38,541 nt of DNA from Gammaproteobacteria bacterium (GCA_029880105.1 JAOUPA010000004.1:1-38541); one strand, 5' to 3'; counted from the first letter of the stretch, positions 1-9,071 are shown. The notes: a model not told the origin generated them from the letters alone. Numbers and translations: made by a program.

Positions 1-230
1 ACGGCTTTCCTGTCTTTGCCAAAAACGTGTGGTATTGTTTCTATTCTAAAGTCTTCTTCAATAACATCGACCAGGAGTCTTGCTGGTGATTTTACAGTGG
101 TTTGCAAATACTCTCTAAACTTGTTCAGACCTTCAGCGTCTGGCTCAAATGAGCAGGCGCCCTGAAATTTTTTGCCGTCCCAGTGAAAGGCGGTTAATCT
201 GTGCCCTGAAAAATAAAAGATTCTATTCAC
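1..230 (-). CDS. Hypothetical protein of the MSHA operon (N-terminal 76 residues, cut by window edge)
   Basis: An open frame on the minus strand starts with GTG at 230 and runs off the left edge, giving 76 residues. It begins 20 bases after the mshG stop, with GAGA about ten bases upstream of the GTG as a weak ribosome site, so it is the next gene of the msh operon. I see no ATG that could serve instead. The protein starts with an aromatic-rich strand (IFYFSGHRLTAFHWDGK). Residues 53-74 carry a striking acidic stretch with LVDVIEEDFR followed by IPHVFGKDR. I recall this motif from uncharacterised proteins encoded beside pilus-assembly genes in proteobacteria, possibly with an actin-like (PilM-type) fold. 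That is recollection, not a search. No signal peptide is seen in this part. The function is unknown. Confidence 0.75.
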   Translation of the reverse strand, partial: MNRIFYFSGHRLTAFHWDGKKFQGACSFEPDAEGLNKFREYLQTTVKSPARLLVDVIEEDFRIETIPHVFGKDRKA

Positions 231-250
231 TGTTTTATATAATCTCTGAA

Positions 251-1459
251 TTAAATCTTAATGTTTGCGACTGCATCATACACTGGACCTAACACTGACA
301 TCATAATCCACATCATCACAAGTCCTAGTATTACTGTTAATGCTGGCATCATTGTTGGCTCAATCTTATCAATTGATTCTTTTACTTCCCTGTCATAAAA
401 ATAGCTAACATTAAGCAGCGCATCATCCATTGCGCCTGTGTCTTCGCCTACTTTTATCATGCGCACTACCATTGAAGGAAATACGCCTGTAGCCTCAAAA
501 CTTTCACTAATCTGCATGCCCTCAGTAATTTTTTCCCTGGCCGTTCTAATCGAATCCTCCAGTTTTACGTTATTCATAATACCCTCTGATATTTTCAGGG
601 CATTCAATACCGTTATTCCTGAGCCATACATCATTGCAAAATAATTGGCAAAGCGTGCTATTTTTATTTTTAACATCAAAGGCCCAAATAGCCAGATTTT
701 TAATTTCATGCTGTCGACAGTATACTGGACAGCTGGATTGACTCTAACGATTGCCTTGATGGCAGCATAGATCAATATCGGCGCCATAAATATTAGATAC
801 CAATAATTCACAAATGCCGATGAAACAGCTATAAGAACTTTTGTATGGGTGGGTATTTCTGTACCTATATTTTTTATAAATGGTAATAGCTGCGGCATCA
901 AATAAGTCATTAAAAATGTGACAACAATTAAGACTACCGCGGTTACTATAGCTGGGTATATCATGATTTTTCTACTGTGTGATGCTAGCTCATCCTGCCA
1001 ACGCAAGGTCTCACCCATCTCTCTCAGTACCTTGGTTAACTGCCCGGTTTCTTCACCCACTCTTACCAGGGTCACATAGACATCATCAAATACATGTTTA
1101 TGCTCGGCCAGGGCCAGAGACATCGTTTTACCGCCTTCAATATCATCGATAATCGTTTGCAATATATCGGTAAAGTGACTGTATTCCAGGCTGTCACGAA
1201 TATCGCGCAAACAATCCAGCAGCGGCACCCCCGCCTTCATTAGCTGTTCAATATGGAAAGTAAAATTAATCAGCTCCCTTCTCGTGATCGATTTCCTGCC
1301 AAAAATCGAACCTGAGGCCTTTGCCTGTTCCTGGTAGCTCAGTAAATCAAAACCCATACTTCCCAGTCGCTTCTCCAGTTCCATTGGATTACTGGCAATC
1401 ATGGTATCGCTTCTTACTTTCCCTGCCTCATCAATTGTTTTGAATTTGTAGTCTGGCAT
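251..1459 (-). CDS. mshG: MSHA biogenesis inner-membrane platform protein MshG (GspF/PilC family)
   Basis: The 402-residue product is a GspF/PilC-type polytopic inner-membrane protein, the platform on which the assembly ATPase acts during pilus extension. Two GspF cytoplasmic domains are visible, each with the family signature: VRVGEETGQL at about 132-141 and the matching IKVGEDTGAM in the second half. Hydrophobic segments lie at about 168-190 and 215-236 and at the C-terminus from about 373, the usual three-helix layout. Length is normal for the family. It starts 13 bases after the mshE stop and is followed after 20 bases by the partial hypothetical gene. The order mshE-mshG matches known MSHA clusters, which favours MshG over GspF or PilC. 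Confidence 0.9.
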   Translation of the reverse strand: MPDYKFKTIDEAGKVRSDTMIASNPMELEKRLGSMGFDLLSYQEQAKASGSIFGRKSITRRELINFTFHIEQLMKAGVPLLDCLRDIRDSLEYSHFTDILQTIIDDIEGGKTMSLALAEHKHVFDDVYVTLVRVGEETGQLTKVLREMGETLRWQDELASHSRKIMIYPAIVTAVVLIVVTFLMTYLMPQLLPFIKNIGTEIPTHTKVLIAVSSAFVNYWYLIFMAPILIYAAIKAIVRVNPAVQYTVDSMKLKIWLFGPLMLKIKIARFANYFAMMYGSGITVLNALKISEGIMNNVKLEDSIRTAREKITEGMQISESFEATGVFPSMVVRMIKVGEDTGAMDDALLNVSYFYDREVKESIDKIEPTMMPALTVILGLVMMWIMMSVLGPVYDAVANIKI

Positions 1460-1472
1460 AGTCTTCTTCGAT

Positions 1473-3182
1473 TTACTTTAATCGCTGAGTCATATCAATT
1501 ACGCGAGACACTTCCTGTAACGAGGTCAATCCATCCATGACAACCCTGATTGAATCGTCTGCCAATGTTTTATAGCCAGTTTTTATCGCACATTCTTTCA
1601 ATTCACCCAGTGTCGCCCTTTTGGCTATCAGTTCATCCAGTTCATCTCCAATGGTCAGTGCCTCTATAACCGATAAACGCCCCTTATATCCTGTATTGTC
1701 GCAATGCTCACAGCCAGCTGCTTCATATATCCTGATCGGTTCATTCACTTTTAATAGTTTACTATCTACCACGTCAGACATAACTGCTTTTTTACAGCGC
1801 GGGCATAATAGTCGTATTAGGCGCTGACTGATGATGCCAATAATATTGCCCGTCATGATGTCAGGTAAAACACCAATATCAAGCAGGCGAGGAATTGCGC
1901 CGATCGCAGAATTTGTATGCAGCGTTGTCAGCACCTGGTGCCCGGTCATCGCGGCTCTAAATGCCATTTCAGCCGTATCTTCATCACGAATCTCACCAAC
2001 GAGGATAATATCCGGATCCTGACGCATCATAGAGCGTATGCCATCAGCAAATGTCATTCTTGCTACTTCATTAATCGATGTCTGCCGTATCATGTCCACT
2101 GGATACTCAACAGGATCTTCCAGCGTCATAATATTTACTTCTTCAGACTTCACATAATTCAGCAGAGAATAGAGTGTTGTTGTCTTACCACTACCAGTAG
2201 GCCCCGTTACCAGGATGATCCCTTCTGGCCGTGCCATCATCATTTTCAATGCATTTAGCGTGTCTTCATGCAGACCCAGTTTATCCAGTGGCACAATGCC
2301 CTTGGCCCTGTCCAGTACACGCAATACAATGTTTTCACCGTGTGTTGTCGGTTGCGCCGAAACACGAAAGTCAACACGGTGGCCCTGCACCTGTAAACTC
2401 AGCCTGCCATCCTGAGATATTTTTGTCTCAGCTATATTCATCGATGACATTACTTTCAGACGTACAACAATCGCTGACCAGTAGTCTTTATGCAAACTGC
2501 GTATTTGCCTTAGCACTCCATCGATACGATAACGTAGTCGCAGAAATCCCTCTTCCGGCTCAAAATGGATATCTGATGCATCTCGTTTTACTGCATCCGC
2601 AAGTATGGCATCAACCAACCTGATTAATGGCTGACTATATTCGTCCTCTACCGCATCCAGGCTCTTATAATCGATTTCGCCTGTTTCTATCTCGTGCAGA
2701 ATGCCATCGACTGACAACTCATAACCATAGAACTGGTCAATGGCTTTTTTAATTTCACCTTCACCAGATACATAAGGTGTAATTTCAATCTTCCGACCAA
2801 CTAGTGCATGCACACGGTCAAGCACCTGTAAGTCTGTTGCGTTTTTCATTGCCAGGCGCAGATGCTGATCTTCAGGTTTGTAACCTATCGGTACGATCAC
2901 ATACCTTTCTGCAATTTCTTTTGGGATTAATTTCAGCGCCTGGGCATCAGGCACAACCGTACTCAAATCCACGCTGCTTATACCAAGCACCTGGCCAAGC
3001 ATGTCTCGCATAACGGATTCGGAAATAAAGCCGAGTGAAACTAGGATTTCGCCGATCAGGCGACCATTCTTTTTTTGCTCCGTTAACGCAATCTCTACCT
3101 GGTCGGCAGTAACCAAACCTTTTTCTATAAGCTGTTCACCCAGCCTTTTTTTTGCGCTTTGATTTTTTTCCTGCGAGCTCAT
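1473..3182 (-). CDS. mshE: MSHA pilus extension ATPase MshE with c-di-GMP-binding MshEN domain
   Basis: This 569-residue GspE/PilB-family ATPase drives pilus polymerisation at the inner membrane. Walker A GPTGSGKT lies at 327-334, the Walker B-like region IILVGEIRD at 392-400, and the His box around TLHTN at 420-424. Four cysteines, C460, C463, C491 and C494, form the zinc site typical of GspE/PilB. The N-terminus contains two tandem 24-residue MshEN-type motifs: R13-L14-G15 through L33 to Q36, and R41-L42 with G44 through L62 to Q64. This arrangement is known to bind c-di-GMP in Vibrio MshE. The gene lies 6 bases after mshN and 13 before mshG in one operon. All catalytic elements are intact. 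Confidence 0.92.
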   Translation of the reverse strand: MSSQEKNQSAKKRLGEQLIEKGLVTADQVEIALTEQKKNGRLIGEILVSLGFISESVMRDMLGQVLGISSVDLSTVVPDAQALKLIPKEIAERYVIVPIGYKPEDQHLRLAMKNATDLQVLDRVHALVGRKIEITPYVSGEGEIKKAIDQFYGYELSVDGILHEIETGEIDYKSLDAVEDEYSQPLIRLVDAILADAVKRDASDIHFEPEEGFLRLRYRIDGVLRQIRSLHKDYWSAIVVRLKVMSSMNIAETKISQDGRLSLQVQGHRVDFRVSAQPTTHGENIVLRVLDRAKGIVPLDKLGLHEDTLNALKMMMARPEGIILVTGPTGSGKTTTLYSLLNYVKSEEVNIMTLEDPVEYPVDMIRQTSINEVARMTFADGIRSMMRQDPDIILVGEIRDEDTAEMAFRAAMTGHQVLTTLHTNSAIGAIPRLLDIGVLPDIMTGNIIGIISQRLIRLLCPRCKKAVMSDVVDSKLLKVNEPIRIYEAAGCEHCDNTGYKGRLSVIEALTIGDELDELIAKRATLGELKECAIKTGYKTLADDSIRVVMDGLTSLQEVSRVIDMTQRLK

Positions 3183-3188
3183 CTATAT

Positions 3189-4490
3189 CTACTTTGCTGA
3201 TAGCACCTGAATACGATTTTCTACCGTATCCTTCGAATAACTAATATTCTGCCCCTGCGCCAGTGACAGACAGCTTTTATAAAAGCCCAATGCTTCTTTG
3301 GTTTTACCTAGCTGATCGAGACTCACTGCAAGATTGTATACATAATCTGCATTTTCTTTATTACCCTGCCACGCCCTGAAATATTCCGACTGCGCCTCTG
3401 GCCATCTTCCCTGTCGCGCATATATATTTCCAAGTGCAAAATTCAAATGGCTTGCCTCTGGTTGTTGCTGCAGCATAAATTTGAGCTTGCTTTCATCAAG
3501 CGAGTTCATCGAGAAGTTTTTAATGTTGCTCATCGCTGACATTGCCACCTCATCGCGCGGATTTAATTTCAGCAATAACTGGTAACTCTCTTTGGCTTTT
3601 TTATAGTCTGCTTTTTTAACGGCAATGGCGGCAACACCTAGCAGTGCATCACGGTTCTTCGGCTCACGCTTGAGGACTTTTTCATATGCCTCACTTGCAG
3701 CCCTATAATCTGCTCTGTTATAGGCCATCCATGCATCTCTCAGCCATGCATTGACGTGATCTAATGCATCTGTCTTCATTATTAAAATCTGACGCTCAGT
3801 ATCAGCTTTCTGCCTTACCTGTGATACTGATTTATTCGATTTTTTTGCTGTAGCTATTTTTTCTTCCGTTACCGTATTCACTACTTGCTGTTCTTGTGTT
3901 GCTGCTTTACTGACATCATCCTGTACTGGCCGCACTAAGGTCTTCCTCTCAGTGCCTGCACGAACCTCACGCATCGCTAGTCGGTGTTTACGCTCAAGCG
4001 CATCCATCTCATCCATCACACCTAAATAATAATAGCCGCCAGCCGTCAGCAGGATAATGGCTGCCACTGACAGCATACTCCCCCATACTATTTTGTGTTT
4101 TTGCCTGTATCTTTTATTGGTTTTATATACCAGTAGCTGTAACGCCTGGTCTGACACTGTCGTGGTTGTCGCTGCACTCTTTTCGTATTCTGGCGACAGT
4201 GTCAGTGGACCCTGCTTAACCTCAGCCTCAGTCTCTGGTTCTTCAGCTGGCAAAGTGATCTCTGCTGGTACTTCTTCCACATCATCGAGTACCAGCTCAA
4301 GTTCATCACTACTTTCTTCGGATGCTAAGGGCTCCTCTACATCAGGCGCTGGCTCGGGCAACTCTTCAGGCAATACGTCCTGCCTGTTTTTTTCAGTCTG
4401 TTCTTTTTGACCGGATAACCCTGCCTCGGCTTCACGCGCCCTCTGCTTCTCCTTCTCGGCCTTTTTTAATGCGTCCAGTAACAGGCTCAT
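3189..4490 (-). CDS. mshN: MshN-like TPR protein of the MSHA pilus cluster
   Basis: The 433-residue protein has a short conserved cytoplasmic N-terminus (MSLLLDALKKAEKEK), a form shared by several pilus and secretion accessory proteins. A strongly acidic, Glu/Pro-rich linker follows to about residue 115. One transmembrane helix lies at about 134-156, and the periplasmic part carries tetratricopeptide repeats from about 250 to the end. This bitopic layout is that of MshN. The gene lies 11 bases downstream of mshL and 6 upstream of mshE. The likely role is to link or stabilise the secretin and inner-membrane parts of the pilus machine; that is inferred from position and TPRs. The acidic linker is low-complexity and probably disordered. 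Confidence 0.8.
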   Translation of the reverse strand: MSLLLDALKKAEKEKQRAREAEAGLSGQKEQTEKNRQDVLPEELPEPAPDVEEPLASEESSDELELVLDDVEEVPAEITLPAEEPETEAEVKQGPLTLSPEYEKSAATTTTVSDQALQLLVYKTNKRYRQKHKIVWGSMLSVAAIILLTAGGYYYLGVMDEMDALERKHRLAMREVRAGTERKTLVRPVQDDVSKAATQEQQVVNTVTEEKIATAKKSNKSVSQVRQKADTERQILIMKTDALDHVNAWLRDAWMAYNRADYRAASEAYEKVLKREPKNRDALLGVAAIAVKKADYKKAKESYQLLLKLNPRDEVAMSAMSNIKNFSMNSLDESKLKFMLQQQPEASHLNFALGNIYARQGRWPEAQSEYFRAWQGNKENADYVYNLAVSLDQLGKTKEALGFYKSCLSLAQGQNISYSKDTVENRIQVLSAK

Positions 4491-4501
4491 AACAACCTCA
4501 G

Positions 4502-6133
4502 CTATTTGCTCTGTCCAGCACTGGCATCAAAATCTTCCATCAGGTATTTTTTGTAATCTTTTAGATCTCCATCTAGACTGGCATCATGTACGACAACTGG
4601 GCGAATAAAAATCACCAGCTCGGACTTCACATACTCATCATCCTGATAGGAGAACAACGCACCCAGTAATGGAATACTCGACAAAATAGGTACGCCACTT
4701 CGATGTTTATTGATCTGATCCTGCATCAGACCACCAATAACTGCTGTATCACCATTGTTCACCTTTAATACCGATTCGATTTCTCGCACCTGGATGATAG
4801 GCACTTCGTTCTCAACGCCTGCGTCTGCCAAAGCAGGATTGGGATCTTTTGCTCTACCAATTACGCGTGAGATAGTTGGGCGCACATGCAAAGTAACCAC
4901 ATCATTTTGATCTACATATGGCATTACTGACATAACAAAGCCAACTGGTACAGTATTGATTTCGGTAGTGATTGTGCCAGCAGTAAAGATGCCATCGATA
5001 ACTGTTCCTTTCTCTACTTCAATCAGAAAATATACTTCGCTATCTACAACCTTGAGTACAGCTGTCTGGTTATTCAATGCCATCACTTTAGGACTGGACA
5101 GAACTTTGACATCGCCAAAGGTTTCCAGTGCTTTTAATGTCGCACCTAGCTGCTCGCCATTACCAGTCGTACCTTGAGCAGATAATTGAAAGAAAGGCGT
5201 TGTTCCCAGACTACCGCCGAGTAAATTCTGGTTTATCTGATCAATGTTTCCCAATGAGTCAACTCTCATCATTGACCAATCAATACCTGCCTGGTAGTGA
5301 TCGCTCAACTTCACCTCTGCAATTGTCGCCTCAATCATCACCTGGCGCTGTGCACTACCCACCACTTTATCCAGTAGTTCACGTATCTGCTTATGCTGCC
5401 TTGATGTTGCTCGCACGCCTATGACGCCGGTTTCACGGTTAACTAAAATATTAGAGCTGGTCTGCTGAATGTCATCACTAATCTTAGCCTCTTCACCAAG
5501 TACACCAGCAACATTTATTATTAATGTTTTCCAAAATTCATTATTTGACTCATTTTCAACCGTCGAGCTGGAGTTGTTGCCGCCACCCGAGCCACCACCT
5601 TTTGCATCCGAGCCTGTTGAACTGATTTCGGTTGCAACGTCAACACTGCCTTTACTCAAGCGCGACATATTCAGATAATTGACATCGTATAATTGCAGAC
5701 GTGGTTTATCAGCTCGCACATACAGCGTTTCATCTTCAAGCCGGTAATCAATATCTGTCTGCCTGACCAGGCGCTCAAGAATTTGCGGCAGGGTCTGATC
5801 AATTGCATTCATCGTTACCTTGCCATTGATATCACCATCGATATCAAGATTTAATTTGGCATCTCTGGCCATAGAGAACAGCAGTTCACGTACTGGCACC
5901 TGATTTACAATCACGGTGTATGTCTCAAGATTTGGACGTGGCTCTGGCTCTGGCAGGACAGGAACATCAATGACTGGTGCCGGTATGGCATCAACAGCCT
6001 CATCTCCACCTTTCAAATGCCCTTCAGACATTACCGGAGGATTACTCGCTCCACAGGCCGTTAGTATCAACAGAAGAAACAGCATTGAAGCATTTTTTAT
6101 CATTATTATCATTTGATCACCCACATATCTCAT
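4502..6133 (-). CDS. mshL: MSHA outer-membrane secretin MshL (lipoprotein)
   Basis: The 543-residue product is a secretin, the outer-membrane pore through which the pilus passes. The N-terminus is a lipoprotein signal ending in the lipobox LTAC. An STN/secretin N-domain occupies about residues 70-140 (VPVRELLFSMARDAKLNLDI). A Gly/Ser/Asn-rich segment follows at about 170-195, and the C-terminal secretin domain contains the VPVGFVMSVMPYV and AVIGGLMQD stretches. Two starts are plausible: ATG at 6133, with AAAGGAAA upstream, and ATG at 6112, which gives a compact 20-residue signal with Cys20. Either leaves the lipobox intact. The gene sits between mshM and mshN; in Vibrio mshL precedes mshM, so the pair is swapped here. 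Confidence 0.88.
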   Translation of the reverse strand: MRYVGDQMIIMIKNASMLFLLLILTACGASNPPVMSEGHLKGGDEAVDAIPAPVIDVPVLPEPEPRPNLETYTVIVNQVPVRELLFSMARDAKLNLDIDGDINGKVTMNAIDQTLPQILERLVRQTDIDYRLEDETLYVRADKPRLQLYDVNYLNMSRLSKGSVDVATEISSTGSDAKGGGSGGGNNSSSTVENESNNEFWKTLIINVAGVLGEEAKISDDIQQTSSNILVNRETGVIGVRATSRQHKQIRELLDKVVGSAQRQVMIEATIAEVKLSDHYQAGIDWSMMRVDSLGNIDQINQNLLGGSLGTTPFFQLSAQGTTGNGEQLGATLKALETFGDVKVLSSPKVMALNNQTAVLKVVDSEVYFLIEVEKGTVIDGIFTAGTITTEINTVPVGFVMSVMPYVDQNDVVTLHVRPTISRVIGRAKDPNPALADAGVENEVPIIQVREIESVLKVNNGDTAVIGGLMQDQINKHRSGVPILSSIPLLGALFSYQDDEYVKSELVIFIRPVVVHDASLDGDLKDYKKYLMEDFDASAGQSK

Positions 6134-6170
6134 TGAGCCAATTTCCTTTATCCAACCCGCTCAACCATCA

Positions 6171-7505
6171 TTAATTTCGTACCAAGTCCTTACGCAACGC
6201 ACTCACCCTTCTTAAAAAAGGCTGGCTTTCCTGCAGCTCAGCTGGCAGACGGCGAAGCATTTCTCTAGATTCCTGCCGTGAGGAAAAATCCCCATAAAGC
6301 ACACTGTACATCTCAACACCATCGATCATTGTCTCATAGATATAAATTCTTTCAAAATCAAGCATTTCGGGGAGCGCACCCAGAAATTCCTCGACCCCTG
6401 CGGCATCTATAACACGTGTTACAAACAATTGTATGCTGTAGTGCATATCCGGCGCTACAGATAACCACTGATCCGTCGCCATTAAACGCTTTTCCAGTGT
6501 GCTATCAACGACCTTAGTATTGGTGCTTACGCGATCTGCAGCAGCTTCAGGAACCATTTTTACCGCATGCTCAGCGTTTTTTTCGGTAGCTATCAATTTT
6601 CCATCTGATTTGCCAATTATCATGCCCAGCCAGACTGCTATACCCAGCCCTGTAATTATCGCTGCCGCTACCAGCCACTGTTTCCAGTCATGTTTTTTTG
6701 CAAAATCACTGTCAATCGCACCGGCCTTTACATGTTTAACGGTTACCTCATGACCACCTTCAGAAAACGATGCCATCAGGGCTTTATCTGCAAGGATATT
6801 GATTCTTCTGGTCAAGCCACCTGAATATTTCTCAATGGCGTTAGCGGTTTTCTGGTTAAAAACATCAGGACCGCGATAACCAACATTGCGTAGACGAAAA
6901 TTGAGATATTCCAGCGTATCACTGGGCGGAAACGGCTCGAGGTAAAAACTATGTGTTATACGTTCCTTTAACTGGCGAATTTCTGCCTGCGCCAGCTTAT
7001 CATCCAGCTCTGGCTGACCAAACAGCACCATTTGCAGTAATTTGCTTTGTTCTGTTTCCAGGTTACTCAGCAGGCGGATTTCCTCGAGTGTTTCGATAGG
7101 CATACTCTGTGCCTCTTCCACGAACAGGACTACCTGACGATTATCTGCGTGCTTTTTCAGTAAATAGGTCTGTATTTTCTGCATCACATCGAGCTTATTG
7201 CTGTTGCTATCAACGTCCAGCCCCAGCTCATGGGCGATAACGTGCAGTATATTATCTGGCGACAGGCTTGGATTTGCGATATAAACCACGTCTACTTCAC
7301 CCACCAGACGTACTTCTAGCATACGGCAAAGCATGGTCTTACCACTACCTACCTCACCCACAACTTTGGTAATTCCTTCACCACTTGATATAGCGTACAT
7401 CAGGGCATCAAGTGCTGCACCACGCTGACTACCTTCGAAAAACAGGCTGGTATCTGGTGTGATTTTGAAAGGAGCCCTTTCCAGGCCAAAGTGTCCCTGG
7501 TACAT
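6171..7505 (-). CDS. mshM: MshM-like AAA ATPase with C-terminal SPOR-type domain
   Basis: This 444-residue protein begins with an ExeA/GspA-type AAA ATPase domain. Walker A GEVGSGKT is at 50-57 and a Walker B-like run (VVLFVEEAQ) at about 125. A single transmembrane helix lies at about 277-298 (WLVAAAIITGLG). The last 85 or so residues look like a SPOR peptidoglycan-binding fold (HYSIQLFVTR, then YSVLYGDF). Such a protein could couple ATP use in the cytoplasm to insertion of the secretin through the cell wall. Vibrio MshM is, as I recall, shorter and lacks the SPOR part; the architecture here resembles DamX-type proteins. The start overlaps the end of the upstream regulator almost completely: AGGAAAG within the last codons of that gene is its ribosome site. 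Confidence 0.8.
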   Translation of the reverse strand: MYQGHFGLERAPFKITPDTSLFFEGSQRGAALDALMYAISSGEGITKVVGEVGSGKTMLCRMLEVRLVGEVDVVYIANPSLSPDNILHVIAHELGLDVDSNSNKLDVMQKIQTYLLKKHADNRQVVLFVEEAQSMPIETLEEIRLLSNLETEQSKLLQMVLFGQPELDDKLAQAEIRQLKERITHSFYLEPFPPSDTLEYLNFRLRNVGYRGPDVFNQKTANAIEKYSGGLTRRINILADKALMASFSEGGHEVTVKHVKAGAIDSDFAKKHDWKQWLVAAAIITGLGIAVWLGMIIGKSDGKLIATEKNAEHAVKMVPEAAADRVSTNTKVVDSTLEKRLMATDQWLSVAPDMHYSIQLFVTRVIDAAGVEEFLGALPEMLDFERIYIYETMIDGVEMYSVLYGDFSSRQESREMLRRLPAELQESQPFLRRVSALRKDLVRN

Positions 7506-7507
7506 AG

Positions 7508-8950
7508 CTATAACTTTCCTAATTTCTGCACACGGCTATACAGTGTAGTGCGATTAACTTTCAGGGCATCAGCCGCCTTGCTGACCTTATTATTATTCAT
7601 TTCCAGTGCCAGTCTAATACATCGACTCTCCACCTCTTCCAGCAGGTCATCCAGAGAAAACTCGCCCAATGCCAATTGCTGTTTGATAAATTCATCGCTC
7701 AACACATGGCTAGATTCTGACAAATCACTGGATGACAATTGTGTTTCCAGCTCATTTTCGAGCACCGCCCGTGTAATCTTCTCACCCGGATATTTCGTTC
7801 CCAGGCGAATAACGATATTACGTAATTCGCGAATATTACCGGGAAAGGCATAACTGGCCCAAAGCGCCCTGGCGCCTTCATCCAGCTCAAAGGGCGCAAC
7901 CGAGTCGGCATAGGTCGACAGAAAATGATCCAGCAAAAGAAAGCTATCGCTATTGCGGTCCCTTAATGGCGGCATATTGACGTTAAGAATGCTCAGGCGA
8001 TGGTACAGGTCCGCACGGAAATGACCTTCCACCACTTCATCGCGTAACACCTTGTTAGTCGCGGCAACAATACGTGCCCTTGATTTCAATTGCTGAGTAT
8101 CACCAACTCGGTAAAACTCACCGCTCTCGATAACACGCAACAACTTGCCCTGCAAGGGCAATGGTAGCTCCCCAATTTCGTCCAGTAGCAACGTACCCTG
8201 TCCGGCTTCAATAAAAAAGCCTTTGTGCTCCTGACTGGCTCCTGTAAAAGCGCCTTTACGGTGACCAAATAACTGTGCCTCTAATAAGTCGGGGGCTATC
8301 GCGGCACAGTTAATTGCCATAAACGGTTCAGAGTGCCGCTGACTCTGCTCGTGTATCGCCCTGGCAACCATCTCTTTACCAGTTCCAGACTCCCCCTGTA
8401 TCAGCACAGGGAACGGTGAGTCAGCAAACTGCTGTATCTGCTGCTGTATCACCTCCATTGCCGCGCTCTTACCAATAATGGAGTAATCTTTTTGCCTGGC
8501 GCGCCGCTGCTCTACTTCGCGTAAGCGCATATGGTGCTGCAATCTGGACAGCAGTAGAGGTGGATCAGCGGGCTTGGCAATAAAGTCGACAGCGCCTAGC
8601 GTCAGTGCGTGCTGAATATTTACATCATTGTTCTGGCCCGACAGCACCAGTATTTTCATATCACCTGGCTGTAGCAGCAGCTCACGGATCAAGCTAAATC
8701 CCTCATCCGGTTTATGCGGCAATGGTGGTAGACCAAGGTCGATCAGCGCTATGGCCGGTCTTTCATCCATCTCGGCCAGAAGCTCATTGGCCCTGGCCCT
8801 TGAATCAGCAGCAACAACCCGGTACTGCTTACGCAGCAAAAAACTCAGGCTTTCGATAATTAACGGGTCATCGTCAACGAGCAAAATCGTCGCCTTTGTT
8901 AATGCATCAGGCTCAATGCCTGATTCTGAATTTAATACTTGCTCGCTCAT
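7508..8950 (-). CDS. Sigma-54-dependent response regulator (NtrC family, PrsR-like)
   Basis: A three-domain NtrC-type activator. The receiver domain has acidic pocket DDD at 26-28 and phospho-acceptor D71 (IALIDLGLP). The AAA+ domain has Walker A GESGTGKE at 186-193, the sigma-54 contact loop GAFTGA at 233-238 and Walker B LLLDEIGEL at 254-262. A Fis-type helix-turn-helix ends the protein (SKAADALKVNRTTLYSR). Numbering is from ATG 8950, preferred over the longer TTG at 8977 because TGAGA precedes it at a suitable distance. The receiver resembles regulators of the PEP-CTERM/exosortase group. The gene is the first of the msh operon, ending two bases before mshM, so it probably controls this cluster or a linked surface programme. 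No sensor kinase gene is in the window. Confidence 0.88.
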   Translation of the reverse strand: MSEQVLNSESGIEPDALTKATILLVDDDPLIIESLSFLLRKQYRVVAADSRARANELLAEMDERPAIALIDLGLPPLPHKPDEGFSLIRELLLQPGDMKILVLSGQNNDVNIQHALTLGAVDFIAKPADPPLLLSRLQHHMRLREVEQRRARQKDYSIIGKSAAMEVIQQQIQQFADSPFPVLIQGESGTGKEMVARAIHEQSQRHSEPFMAINCAAIAPDLLEAQLFGHRKGAFTGASQEHKGFFIEAGQGTLLLDEIGELPLPLQGKLLRVIESGEFYRVGDTQQLKSRARIVAATNKVLRDEVVEGHFRADLYHRLSILNVNMPPLRDRNSDSFLLLDHFLSTYADSVAPFELDEGARALWASYAFPGNIRELRNIVIRLGTKYPGEKITRAVLENELETQLSSSDLSESSHVLSDEFIKQQLALGEFSLDDLLEEVESRCIRLALEMNNNKVSKAADALKVNRTTLYSRVQKLGKL

Positions 8951-9071
8951 TATTGTCTCATTTGGATAGCTAACCAATTCTTATTCATACTATATAGCAA
9001 ATATCACCACCAAAAGCGTGAACCTCATCAAACTAGATGTGATTAATTACAACTACCGATAAACTATCGCT

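Noticed and set aside
2231-2623. Plus-strand ORF of 130 codons within mshE and similar overlapping frames across the msh cluster
   Set aside because: Opposite-strand shadows of genes with clear domains; no start signals or family features.
5890-5912. TGGCAC followed by TTTACA on the plus strand, resembling a sigma-54 promoter
   Set aside because: It lies inside mshL in antisense, with no gene to drive, and the -12 element is imperfect.
8980-9020. Sigma-54 promoter before the NtrC-type regulator (TTGGTGG ... TTGCT on the minus strand)
   Set aside because: The GG and GC elements are 11 bases apart instead of the required 10, and the -24 element departs from TGGCAC.
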